Of a DNA stretch of 64,000 nucleotides, positions 1 through 12,100 are shown in pieces; position 1 is the stretch's first letter; each line of letters starts with the position of its first letter. This DNA is from Ophiodon elongatus. Its lineage: Eukaryota; Chordata; Actinopteri; Perciformes; Hexagrammidae. Position numbers and translations under genes: made by a program. The notes beneath the pieces were generated by a model. That model searched no databases, was not told the origin of the DNA, and was given only the letters and a program-made list of their open reading frames with translations. The stretch lies in the NCBI GenBank assembly GCA_016806645.1, contig JACSYO010000415.1:6784001-6848000 (forward strand). Direction: 5' to 3'.

Positions 1-166
1 CAAAACTACATTTAAATGCTACATTTGAATCTTAACTGCTGTAAAATAAACCTGTGCAAGATTTGCTCGATAAGTAAAAGCGTTAGTAAAGACTTAGAAT
101 GTCCTTGAGTTGTGTCCTGAAAGAAATTTTGTTTCCACTATTTTGGGACCTCGCCAGTGCACTTAC
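1..166 (-). other. myom3 intron, running off the left edge
   Basis: Starts with the donor at 166 and holds no further exon. I see no repeat in it. Confidence 0.7.
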
Positions 167-288
167 AAATGGCTGCTTTGACGAGGATGGGATGACACTC
201 ATCTGAATAGCTGCTGTTTCCCGCTTGGCTCACCGACTTCACCCTGAACACATATTCTTTTCGGTTCTTGAGGCCGTGAACTGTAAAT
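167..288 (-). CDS. myom3: myom3 exon, second half of FN3 domain My6 (last exon in window)
   Basis: This 122-base exon (residues 630-670) has acceptor TTTTCTCAG and donor ATTT/GTAAGT. It encodes FTVHGLKNRKEYVFRVKSVS, matching [20 protein letters not shown] of mammalian MYOM3, then a short linker. The gene continues beyond the left edge, since this donor needs another exon. Confidence 0.93.
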
Positions 289-3200
289 CTGAGAAAATGA
301 GATTCAGTTCAGGCGCGGTGAATCAACCACTGCATCTTTAGCTCCATGTAATTCTGTTTTATTTCGGCGTAACTATTACTTTATTCTTCTCTTCAGACAG
401 AAACATGACAACGAAACATTCTGAGACAATGTTTCAACTTCTCTGTCCCTACTACCTGGGTTTGGAAACAGGCTTGTTGTTGACAGTCTTCCAGTCTTGT
501 TTGCCGCTTTCGCTGCAGTACAGGTAGTAACCCAGGATGCCGTCCTTTTCTTCGGGCTCCTGCCACTGGAGCAGCACCGAGGTGTCCGTGTCTCTGATGG
601 CCATGACGGAGTGAGGTGGAGCTGGCACCGCTGATGGGTATCACAAACTTAAATCATCAAATGGAAGTTCAATAAAAGAGAATTCAATTAACTCTTCATT
701 TGATTTTCACGCAGAACTTGTTAATCTAGAGATGCTCAGAAATTGAACCTGTGTGGAAAGTTATTAACTCAAGTTCTGCACTTAAGTACAACTTTGAGGT
801 ACTTGAACTTAAGTATTTCCATTTAATGATACCGTATACTTCTATTCCACAATTATTTTTACTCATAAGTATTGCTCCCCTGAACAATCTATTTGACAAC
901 TAGTTATCAGCTACTTTTCAGATTATTGTATAGAATATGATAATCAAACCGAATATGATGCATTCTTTGAGATAAAACTTGCCATCAGTATATAGAGTAG
1001 TTAAAATGAGCACCAATGAAACAGCTACACCATTAGATTGCTGCTTACATGTTAAGAAATATATCATTATGAGCTAGTATATAATAATGTAACACTCTAA
1101 AAGTCATGAGTCAATTTACTTTAAGCAAATTTAAAACATTTTGAGGCAGGTATTTTTTTACACTGCAGTATTGCTTCTTAGCAATATGGGATCTGAGATT
1201 TTCTTCCAGCTTCCAATGAGTTGCAGTCTATGAAACATACCTTATCACTAAACAAATCACTATTACTATTATTATCAAACCTGAGGTTAAACTGTGCAAA
1301 TTGTGATCCTGAGTGCAGCTACACAAGCAGACAGATGGTCTTACAGGAGGTTAATACATCCCCAGAAAATATAGGTGAACGTTACCCGTTATGATGATCT
1401 ATGTTCGCACATCTACGGTAGCTCACTACTACAAAATCCAATTGACCTTCACAACCGGCAGAGCAATTGATGGTTACAGTATCGTACATTGCACATTTCT
1501 AACCTTGTGGCTTTCCCAAGGAGATTGGTGCACTCGGCTCAGAGGGGTCACTGACTCCGTACTTATTGATGGAGCGCACTCGGAAGCAGTACCGCTTGCC
1601 CTTGGCCAGGTCAAACACTGGGAACCTGGGAGAGTTTACCTCCATGCCCAGACTGGCTAGCTCCCAGCTGCTCTTCCCTGCCAGGGACTGATCCCAAAAA
1701 TAAAAAAAGATACAAAGACAATTTCAAAGCACTATCTACATCTATCTCAAGGACATGCTCATTATTCAGTCTCCTTCAGACATGCTGGAGGATTAAACCT
1801 GCTGGGACTGCCAAATACTCCCAAAAAAGTCCCATAATTAATTCAGATTTTGTTTAATCTTTACTGTGTGGTTGCAAAAATCTGGATTCAGAGCATTGAT
1901 ATATCAGCAAACAACTATTTGCGAAGTAAATATATGGAGGAGTAATATCTACCTGAGCATAGAATGAAGTCGCTCTCCCTCTGTGTGTGTTCTTATCTGA
2001 GCTTCTCATTGCTTTCTTGACATAGCGGGACGGGCTACACATGCTTTTAGTGCATGTTCGTGCATGTGAGCATGCCCGGCAAGCTAACTTTTGCTCACGG
2101 GCGTCGCTCTGCACTGCTCTCACACAGACGTAACAGCTGATAACGTCGCAGCGGAATAAAGCTGATAAACACCGTTAGCTCCGTCCGCAATTTTGCCCTA
2201 GTTTGCCCTGTTAGCGCTGTTCACACCATTGGCCGGCTCAGCGGACGCCATGTTTGAGAGCCATTTAGAGGCAATGGGATTGCTTGCCCCTTTAACTGGC
2301 GATTATTTCGTTTTGAAGTAAACCTCTTAACTTGCAGACGAGGGAAAAGAGAATTAAAGAGCAGTAGTCTGGTGTGGTTGGCAGAGAAATGCATTTTCAT
2401 TTTCAGAAAGGCAAACAAATGTGCAGATGGTCTTACAAGATGTAAACAAATTCCAAGATGTAGCCAAAAAGCAAATTGTGGACAACTGCTGGCTCATATC
2501 GACATCTTTCTTCATCTTTGTCAATGAATTGTTTCAGCTAATGATGCTATATGACATTAACTTCCTCTATTTCATAGTCTGAGTTTACCTTTCTGTTATC
2601 CTCCTCAGAGTTACCATTATTTCCTTCTCTAGCTCCCTGTTTGAAGAAGAAAACCTAACAAAAGGGTACATTAAAGAGATCAGGGATTATAAAGTGCTTG
2701 CTCAAGGGCGAAGGGGATATTTGAATGTTCATCTCATTATATAAGCAGAAGTGAAGCAGCAGACTTTAGTAATTTCAGGTGCCTTTGACAGATTTGACAG
2801 TTTTATTACCACGGCAACTTACAAAAGTCCAATAAAAATCAATTTCCTGTGGCAGTTTTCTGATTATTGGAGCTATAGAAGCTGTTGGATATACGGGTTG
2901 ATATTGGAGAGCTGAAGCCCTTTATTGTTGTAACGAACAGGTCAGTCCCCACACTTTGATATGTTGGAAGAAAACATTATTTTGGCACCCTTTTGAACAC
3001 TGCATTTTGAAAAAATCTCAGTATTTAAGCTGTTTCTTTGACAGACATGCATCATCAAGATTAAAACAGCACTGAATCCATTAACACTAGACTTAACTTT
3101 TAAACTTATTTGAAGCCAAACCTTTAGATCTCAGCTCCAGGTAGTTTTAAATCACCAGTTAGAAAGTATGCAAGCAAGAAAACCAAATCAATAAAAAAGC

Positions 3201-5782
3201 GCAAGGCACAAAAGAGCAACATCAAGGTCTGCTCACTTTTAATGAGTCCACAAATTCCCACTTAAACTGACACAGTGGTAGAAGTGTGCATGTTTCCTCC
3301 TCGTGTCTCCTTAATTAGTGCTGCGGTCAGGAGCCTGCTGCTAATTTGGCTCACGCTCCAGCAACGGACTGCCTAAACCCAGCAAGCGAATGGAGGAACT
3401 GACGATGCAAGAAAATTGATCCTTGTGCTCAGTGGATGTATCTTACTAATTACAATGGTGCTTCAAGTTTGAATATATTCATACTTGTCCACGGGATTTT
3501 GTGTGTAAGAGATAGCATGTCTGTCGCTTGAATACCTCTTTGTGGGTGTGTTTATGCTTTTTCTGGTTTTCTATACGAATGAAGACAAAAAAAGCTCCAT
3601 TTTCCTGCTCATCACTTCTTTAAAGGTCTAGTGTGTAGGACCTAAAGAAAATAAACATAAAATTATTATATTCCATTCCCCGAAATGCTACACACTGTAC
3701 CTTTAAGGGGGCACTAAGGGCAAATAGCCAGCAAACTGGTGCCTATTTGTTTTCATCCAGCATGTACGTAGCAACACATTCATTCATTAACTCCAATATT
3801 TACTCTCCTTTTAGCTCAGTTTTACTCTCCATCAACTCCTCAGGGAAATATCTGGCTTTCTAGAGGTTAAATGCTCCATTATGTTCACTAGCCAGTTGCT
3901 CACTGTGTCTGTCTTTGGTTTGGTATTGGGCAGGTAGGTAACAGCTGTCTGTTCTTGCTGCTAGAAAAGATGGTGATGATGAGAGCAGTAAGACTAAATT
4001 TAAATAAAGTTAAGTTAAAACCAAAACAATGAGCTGAAATATGCTAAAAACACCTCTTAAAGCTGAGGGGAACTACAGATTTTGATAAAAAAAATATATT
4101 TTTTAAAGTTATAATACATTCTCAGACTAATTTCCCACCTTCAAGGCAGCCATTGGTCTCTGTTTATTTCAATATGCTATGAAGATGAACTTGCTGAGAC
4201 CCAAAACAAGCATTGGAGCTTCTCAATCATTCAGCTCGTGTGATGGTGTGATGTTTTGCAGTCAAACATTACTTCAGTGGATTTAAGAAGTTTGACATTT
4301 TGAGGCTTTTTCAGACCTGAAGAGAAACTGAAGAAACTTTTTTGATGAACAATAAATCGTCTTCAATCAACACTCCAGACTAGTGATTTTCATCATCCTT
4401 TTCTCCAGACATTGCATTACTCAATGAGTCAGATGAACATATTGCTTCACAGTTTGGCCTGAAACTTGTATGGAAATGTTTTGAAAAATATATATATTCG
4501 GCCCTATTAAGCAGCTGGATCTGAGCTTTGGGAAAAAAAAAATTCTCCATGACAACACGGCTCAAAGATAGCAGCCTCTCAAATGTCAGATGTCTGTGCT
4601 TCTTTGAATTCATCAGCTTTCAAAACCCTCAATGCTCTCCCAAACTTAAGTACCATAAAACAATAATATTACAATCAACTTCTGTCAGAAAAAAAGGATG
4701 ACCAACTTTAAGCCAGTTATTGCAAGTTGTCATTTAGGAAGACAGGGGTTATGTTTAGGTGAAGGTTAAGGGGATAATTACAGAGTTACTGTAATATGAA
4801 CATTTATGTGTGTGTGTGTGTGTGTGTGTGTGTAGACGGACCCGCTCCACGTAGAAGGTAAGCGGCTCCTTGCCTCTGGGTTCGGGCTCAGTCCAGCTCA
4901 GCACCACGTAGGTTTCGCTCACCTCGCAGGCGTGGACATTGGTGGGAGCGAAAGGAGCTTTGATCTGACCTGCAGAGCAAAGAGAGGAGGAGGCGGAAGA
5001 GGAGGAGGAGGAGGAGGAGGAGGAGGAGGAGGAGGAGGACAAAGAAAAAAGTTAGAACAAGGTCAGTGAGAATGTGGAGTCCAAAAAGTGCTGGCTGGGT
5101 TTTTTTAATACTCTTTTTTATCAAAATATTAGCATCAGGAAATGTAATGATTTCTCTGTTGGATTTGAGTCAGGCTGGCACACGATGGGAGAAATTTACC
5201 TTACTGCCCCAAATTTCACCTCTATTCCTAAAATATAAGTATATCGGATAACATAACGGTTTGAGTCAGCACACTTTCAATGACTCTCCAAAAGATTCAA
5301 GGGCGATGGAAGCCTTCAGATTTAGTCAAAAGTCTGCGTTTTTGTGCCCGTCTGTCTCTTTGTACTTCTTTGTTTGTATCCCCTGAAGAGTTACAGAGCT
5401 GCAGTGTGGATCAGAGAGGAACTCCAGAGCAAAGAGAGTGCAATGAAATGAAAGAAACTGATCTGGTAGAAGCATAGACTGTGTATAAGAAGGGGTAGAA
5501 GTAGCAAGTGTGTGTGTGTGTGTGTGCGTGTGTGTGTGTGTGTGTGTTTGTGTGTGTATGTGTATGTGTGTGTGTGTGTGTGTGTGTATGTGTGTCTTTA
5601 ATATTTTTCTGTGTAGTAGCTCTGCAGTTGAATTTGAAATGAAACCATGACTATGAGGTTAAAGTGCTGATGTGTCATTTTGAGGGTGAGGTGGATGTTC
5701 AGAACCACGTTGGGTGAACAGTGTATGACTCATAGCCCTTTTTTCACACAGCAGGACAATGATAAAAAAAATGCAGCTCAAG

Positions 5783-5818
<36 letters not shown>

Positions 5819-8800
5819 AGATATTTAGGGCCAAATAGGGGGAAATGGTTCATGACAGGTCAAGATATAGTTGCCTGAAAACCCAGAGTGAAACCTAAAA
5901 TAACACAAAAAAGTCTTTGAAACATTGAAGAGGTAATTGTAAAACCAATCAATATTGGAATATTGTTTTGAAATAATGTTTCTTTTTGACCCCTTAAAGA
6001 TGTATTTAGTATTTTATTGAAAGGAATAGTTTGATATTTTGGGTAAAGTTTGGGTATCCACCTAGATTGGGAAGATCTGTATGTTAAGTATGAAGCTGGA
6101 GCTAGAACACGATTAGCTTAGCTTTGCATGAATAAATAGATCCAGCAAATAATTCCCTGTAAAACCACAGCTTGTCATTCCTGTACTGATTTACCAAAAT
6201 AAGTCATTGGCGTTAAAATCCAACTTGAGTTGTGAGTCGTTTTTTATTCAAATTTGTGACCCGTACCTATTTCGAATCCAAGTCATGTGACTCGAGTCGA
6301 CACCTCTGGTATTTGGTAGATTTTAAATTTTAAATGTGAATTTGCTTTAATTTAACTTTCTCTCTCCATCATCTGATTACTTGGATAAAAGCTGCACACA
6401 AACACACTTCTCTCTTTCTTTCACACACTTTCTGACGAGCTACTTTCTGCTCCATTAAATAACAGGATGAAAAAAATATGAATGCACTGACTGTCTATGC
6501 TATATATATTCTCTGCTTGCCTCGTCGAAAACATCTTACTCCTCCTCTCCCTTTATCTCTGTCTTTGAGTTACATTGCCAAGGTTAGCAGCCCTCTTCAC
6601 AGGCATTCACACTTCCTCGGGCCATTATGTGCATTTAGCGGGACACCACCAGGGACTGTTCATTATGTTCCTTTCTGCAAATGGGAGAAATGCTCATCGC
6701 CTCAGCTATACAATTACTGCAGTGCGTTGTTAAATATATAATATGAAGATGCATTAAGCCACGAGCCCGAGGCAACCTTAAGGCGAGGAGGTGGCATCCT
6801 GTGTGGTAGGAAAAACATAGATGCTATTTCAAATCACATGTGAAAATGTTCAAGGTTCATGTTCTTTTTATGACTAAATTATACACGGTGAAATAAAAAT
6901 ACTGCATTCTCACCTTCGAGTTCATCTTTGGTAATGGTGACCGTCCTCCCTCTGTCTACTTTGACCACTGAGAAACGGGGGGAAGACAGAGAGGGAGATA
7001 GGTTGAGGGCAGAGGGAATCATGAGGGAACTCATATCAGTGTAATGAAGTTATATGAGTGCCCGTGATAACACTATTAGTGTTAATGTTAGAGGAGCAGT
7101 CACCGGTGAGAGTGCCAGAGACAGACACAAAGAGATTAGAGGGAGCGACATGGAAGGATGGACAGCAGGCTACAGGCAAGTCAACCTTCTGTCTGTCCTT
7201 CATCTGTGGTTAATGATCCACAGCATCGGACCAGAGCCCATCTGTCCTCCCTCCAACACACACACTCACCGTCGCACACACTCAGTGATCTACACGTCTC
7301 TCTCGATCATCCCTCCACTGTAGGAAGTATTTAACACAACCTTAAACACCTTAAAAGTATAGCCTTTTAAGAAACAAGGTGTGACAATGCAGGATGCCGT
7401 GAAGGAGCTGTCGCCGTGACATCTGCAAGAACCTTCCAGCGTTATATATAATTAGATCCACATCTGCACACATCTGTTTTCTCTGGTGGTGCTGATAGTG
7501 CGCAGGTGTAAACACAGCAACTGAGGCGGATGAGGCGATTTAACAGCAGGATTGAGTGCTTAACACATTGCTGACGCTCTTTGTAGTAGCAGATGCAAAT
7601 AGGTGACAAATAAAGTGAAAAACCTGAATAAATAAGGGCGCGAGGCGTCGCTGAATAGTTTGAGGAGTGTGAAAATTATATGAATTGTGTGCTATGACCC
7701 TCACAGTCACAGATCTCCCCTCTACTTATGGAAGATTTTGAAGTGCCCTATTACGTATTAGACAGCACCACCACCAGTATCAAAAGACAAATGCAAGAAT
7801 GGTGTTCATCCCTCCAGTAGATTTCTTTAGACTTGGAAAACGTACGCCAAGGAAGACCGTACATGTGATCCAGTTCATTTGATCCAGACCTTGGACTGTA
7901 TTCACCGTATACGCTTTATGATATGGTTCTAGCGACCTTTCAATCACAAGGTAGCCACGCCCTTAAGTGTACCCTGCTTTATCGTCTATATTACTCTAAA
8001 TGGCAACATCATTTTCAAAATGGATATCATGCTGCATTGAAGAAGAATTGAAACTAGCGATTAAGACCATAAACTCATGTTTACTACGTTTCCTGAGGTA
8101 ATAAATCAAACGAGAACTAGTGTAATTTTCTCATCGACTTACTATACAACCAGAGGGTTCACCCCCTGATGGCCATTAGAGAGAATGCAATTCAATATTG
8201 GCTTCACTTTTCAGAACTGGAGGTTGCCGCCTGGTCCAGATCCAGGAAAACATGAAGTAATGTGGACTGACAGGTACTGATTGGACAGTTTGGGCGATTG
8301 CAGTATGCATCGTCAGCTGAGGTGATCAAGTGATCAGAATTTTGGTGATTAACAACAGGCAATGCTGCACTTTTATTGCACCTTGTATTTATTTATCCTT
8401 TGAATTGAGCTCACGACTAAATAATTGAGTGCAAGCATTAATAATATAAGCAGCATCTTGTAATGTAACATAAAAGGGGGCACAGTTGTGTGGCCGCTAC
8501 TTATTTCTCTCACTTTTTATTAGAGATCTGGTACACGGTGCGGGACATAAGCTCAGCACGCCTCTTTTTTTAATAGCTTGTCTGATTGAAAAGCCTACGT
8601 GGTTACTAGATGATGAAGCATACATTTCTTGAGAGCTCATGACCAGCATACTGATTTAATACTGATTTATCGAATTAAATTATGCTAAAATCACGTAACT
8701 ACAATCACTAAATCTTGGGGTTGCTCTGTTTTTGCTTTCACACCACTAATGAACTTTGTTTGAACCAAACAGGTTGTGTTGTTTTTTTCTTTAAATTTGT

Positions 8801-9082
8801 CACCAATTTGAGTTCATGGTGTTGTGACATGCCACAGTTGACTGTCAGAGTGTGTAATGTGGTACCCGTGGTCCTGGTGTGTTCCAGGGGGTCTGCAGTG
8901 AGGACGGGCTCGGTAGCCTTGGAGGGGCGCCCTGTTCCAGCCTGGTTAACAGCACGAACTCTGAACTGGTACAGAGTTCCTTCCTTGAGCCCAAACATCG
9001 GGTAGTAGCACATTTTCTGAATATGCTCATTGCAGCGCACCCACTCACCACCCTCACGGAGGTCATATCTGAGAGAGAGAGA

Positions 9083-9140
<58 letters not shown>

Positions 9141-12100
9141 GATAAGAGGTAAACAAAGAACAAAACACATAATGTTATGTTCAGTATGCAGGGTGTAACA
9201 TTATAGAAACAATTTTAAAGCATTTTAGGCAACATAACAACACATCTAAGTCAGTAAATATCCCACCTAGACCCACAATTGTGACCAGACACCAACATGG
9301 AAAAATAAGTGGCCTCCAAACTGCCTTTTAAAGTAGAACGCGAGCTCAGATTATACAACATCCATAACAAACTGTTGCAACTAAAGAAACAAAACAAAGA
9401 CAGGAAAGAGTGCTGTTTTCTAACCATAAAGGGGTTGCTAGGGAACTAGGTGTCTTACGTTGTCCCCTCCTCACCCAAAAACATTCAGAAGTCTTCTACA
9501 CAGAATAAAAAAGGTATGCAGGAACACAAAAACACATATGCAGATATGCATTATTGACTTCCATTTAGCATTAAAATGCACAATTTAACAGGTTTTCACT
9601 CACACACATATGTACAAACACGTACAGGACAACCCTGATTGATTGGTGTTGGTGATAAGTGCAGCACCTGTTCTCCTGCGGGAGTCTTTGACTCTGCTGT
9701 TAACATAGTGTTGAGGGCTGATAATTATCATGTATACCATTCATCTGACGTGAACACTGCCAAATGGATACAACCTCACTGCTGGCCACCACCACCGGCA
9801 TCTTTATCTGCCCTGATCTAATTTCCTCAACAGCAGCATGCAGGTTCAGCAGGATAGATTTACTGAACGTCTATTGTTGACTTGCAATACAGGAAATGAC
9901 GGTAAACACGGTCTAAAATAAGACTTTTTATGGAAATTAAATCAGTGTGAGTTTGCTGCAAGAGATTTATTCTTTGTGCTGGATATTCCTGGCAATGGAA
10001 AATCAAATGCAGTCAAAAGAGTTTTAATCAATACTCTAAATATTTGTTTCTACTGAAGCACATGTGCAAATTAAATATATTTAAAATCATGTAATGAAAA
10101 GCAGATTTTACTGCAAGTTTATTATCATTAACTAACTGATAAAAATAATTGACAAATTAATAAACCAGGAATGAATAGATTTTAATCAATCTGATATTCT
10201 AAATATGAAAAAAATATACAGACTACCAAATAAAGTAGATTACTCAACTAGAAAAATAATAAGCCATAAGTTAAAAATAAGTCATTGATCGATTAGTCAA
10301 ACAACAGAAAATTAACCAGCACTTATTTTTTACAATCGTTTCATCTTTTTAGCCAATTTTCAATCAAAAAAGCAAAAAAATCTCTAGTTCCAGTTTCTCA
10401 CTTTTGAGGATTTTCAGCTTTTCTTTGTCTAATCTGACAGCAAAGTAAATATCTTTGGCTTTTTGGCCAACTGATTGGACAAAATTGTATATTCTTTTCA
10501 TGTCAGCTTGGGCATTCATTGGGCACAATGTTCATACATTTTATACTCCAAATGTTTAGTTGGGTAATGAAGAAAATAATCGTCAGATTACTTGATCAGA
10601 AATCTCATCATTAGTTGCTAATTATGCTAATTATCATTCAATTCATGTGCTTAAGTCTTGTAATTCATTTTCGAGAAGTTACAGAAGCTGACGCTGGTTA
10701 ATAGATGTTTTCTTCTATTGAAAGGTTGCAATCACACTAAGTGCTCAAATTCCCATGAGCATTTGAAAGCTTCACAACTAGCTCACTAATCAAATTTAAT
10801 AACCAGAGAAGTGAAGAAAAGAGGTGAAGAAAATCCAGAGATTCAGGTTTACTCACCTTTCCACATAATAACCCTCCACAGGTGAGGCTCCATCAGCACT
10901 GGGGGGCTGCCAGGTAAGGAAGACGTAGTCCTTGTTGACATCAGATACCTGGACAGACAGAGGGGAAGCGGGGCCTCCCAGCACTGCAGCTGATGCATCT
11001 GGGGCAGGAGAGTCAGTTAGAGAAGAAAACAACGAAAGGAAGACTTGAGCAATAGAAGAAATACTTTGGAAGAAATACTTTGCACGGAAAATAAGCAAAG
11101 TGAAGAATTTAAACAAATATGAGATGGATATGAGTCTGAAATTGAAAATTGGCAAAAAGAAACGAGTGACTGAGAGAAAAGGGATGAGAAACACGGAAGG
11201 GAGGAAAATACCATCTTGGTATTAAGGAGTTGTAGCTTATAGCTTCCACGTATTATTTGAAAGGCGATGGCTAAAGCCGGAGGAAGTAACATATTAACAT
11301 ATGTTACTCTACATATTCTATAGAATCAGTGGATGTGAGGCCATAGAGAGAAGGCAGAAAAATGAAATGAGAAAATTATGCTAAGCCGATTGAGGAGACT
11401 CGATGCGTTCCTAAACCTTTTCTTGAGGCTGGGAATAGATTTCTTTTTCAACAAAATACTCAAGCCAACATCAAGCTCATCTCTTTCCTGTTTTTAATTT
11501 ACATGCTCACCCTCCCTTTTCCTCCTTCCCTCTCGTTTGTTTTTGCTCGCCTGTACTGCCTATTTGTAATGCAAATATGGATGGATGAATGAAGGAGAAA
11601 ACCCACAAGCAGGAAAGTTCACTGATTTACTAATTAGTACCTCCAGGTCTGGTAAAGAAGCTCCTTAATAAGAGAGAGAGACCTGAGCCAAGATTTTAAG
11701 TGAGCTTTGAATGAAGATTCATTTTACATTAAAGTGTCAGCGTACGTGTGTGTGTGTGTGTGTGTGTGTTTGGACTAGTGTGATTTGTACATACAGTATG
11801 TGCACACCAAATTCATGAATGATTCAGTGCACGTTACACTGTGATTGTGGCTGTTAAGGTGCAATACATACATGAGTAAGCACTGCTATTATATTGAAAG
11901 ATGCCAAGCCTCTTTGCAGAGCTGCCCAGATACATTTAAAATGTTTGATGAGTCAAGTGGGGGTGGTTCTCTGCTTTATTTGCATGCGGCAAACAATGTA
12001 GGAGAGAAAATAGCAGCTTGTGAAGAAAATATAGTTTCAGCGAACAAAGTTAACAAGCCCTCTACAGCACAACAGCTTGATTGATGGTGCAATTCCCCTG

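Larger units (their letters stand above)
1688..4841 (-). other. myom3 intron inside FN3 domain My5 (3.2 kb)
   Basis: Contains two TTAA-flanked MITEs (1854-2295 and 3620-3706) and a TG repeat at its 5' end (4807-4832). The remainder, including 2300-3600 and 3710-4750, is AT-rich and shows no exon. Confidence 0.7.
4970..6913 (-). other. myom3 intron between linker exon and My5
   Basis: Holds a GGA-rich tract (4985-5040), an imperfect TG repeat (5506-5592) and a TA repeat (5785-5815). Nothing else is recognised. Confidence 0.7.

Noticed and set aside
4755..5042. Open frame beginning with a long Ser run and containing a His-Thr repeat
   Set aside because: The Ser run is the intronic TCC tract read in frame. 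Only 4842-4969 is a normal exon. The His-Thr part is kept only as a possible mis-splicing product.
8738..9168. Open frames with long Ser-Leu repeats
   Set aside because: The Ser-Leu part is the CT microsatellite in the intron; the real exon is 8866-9068.
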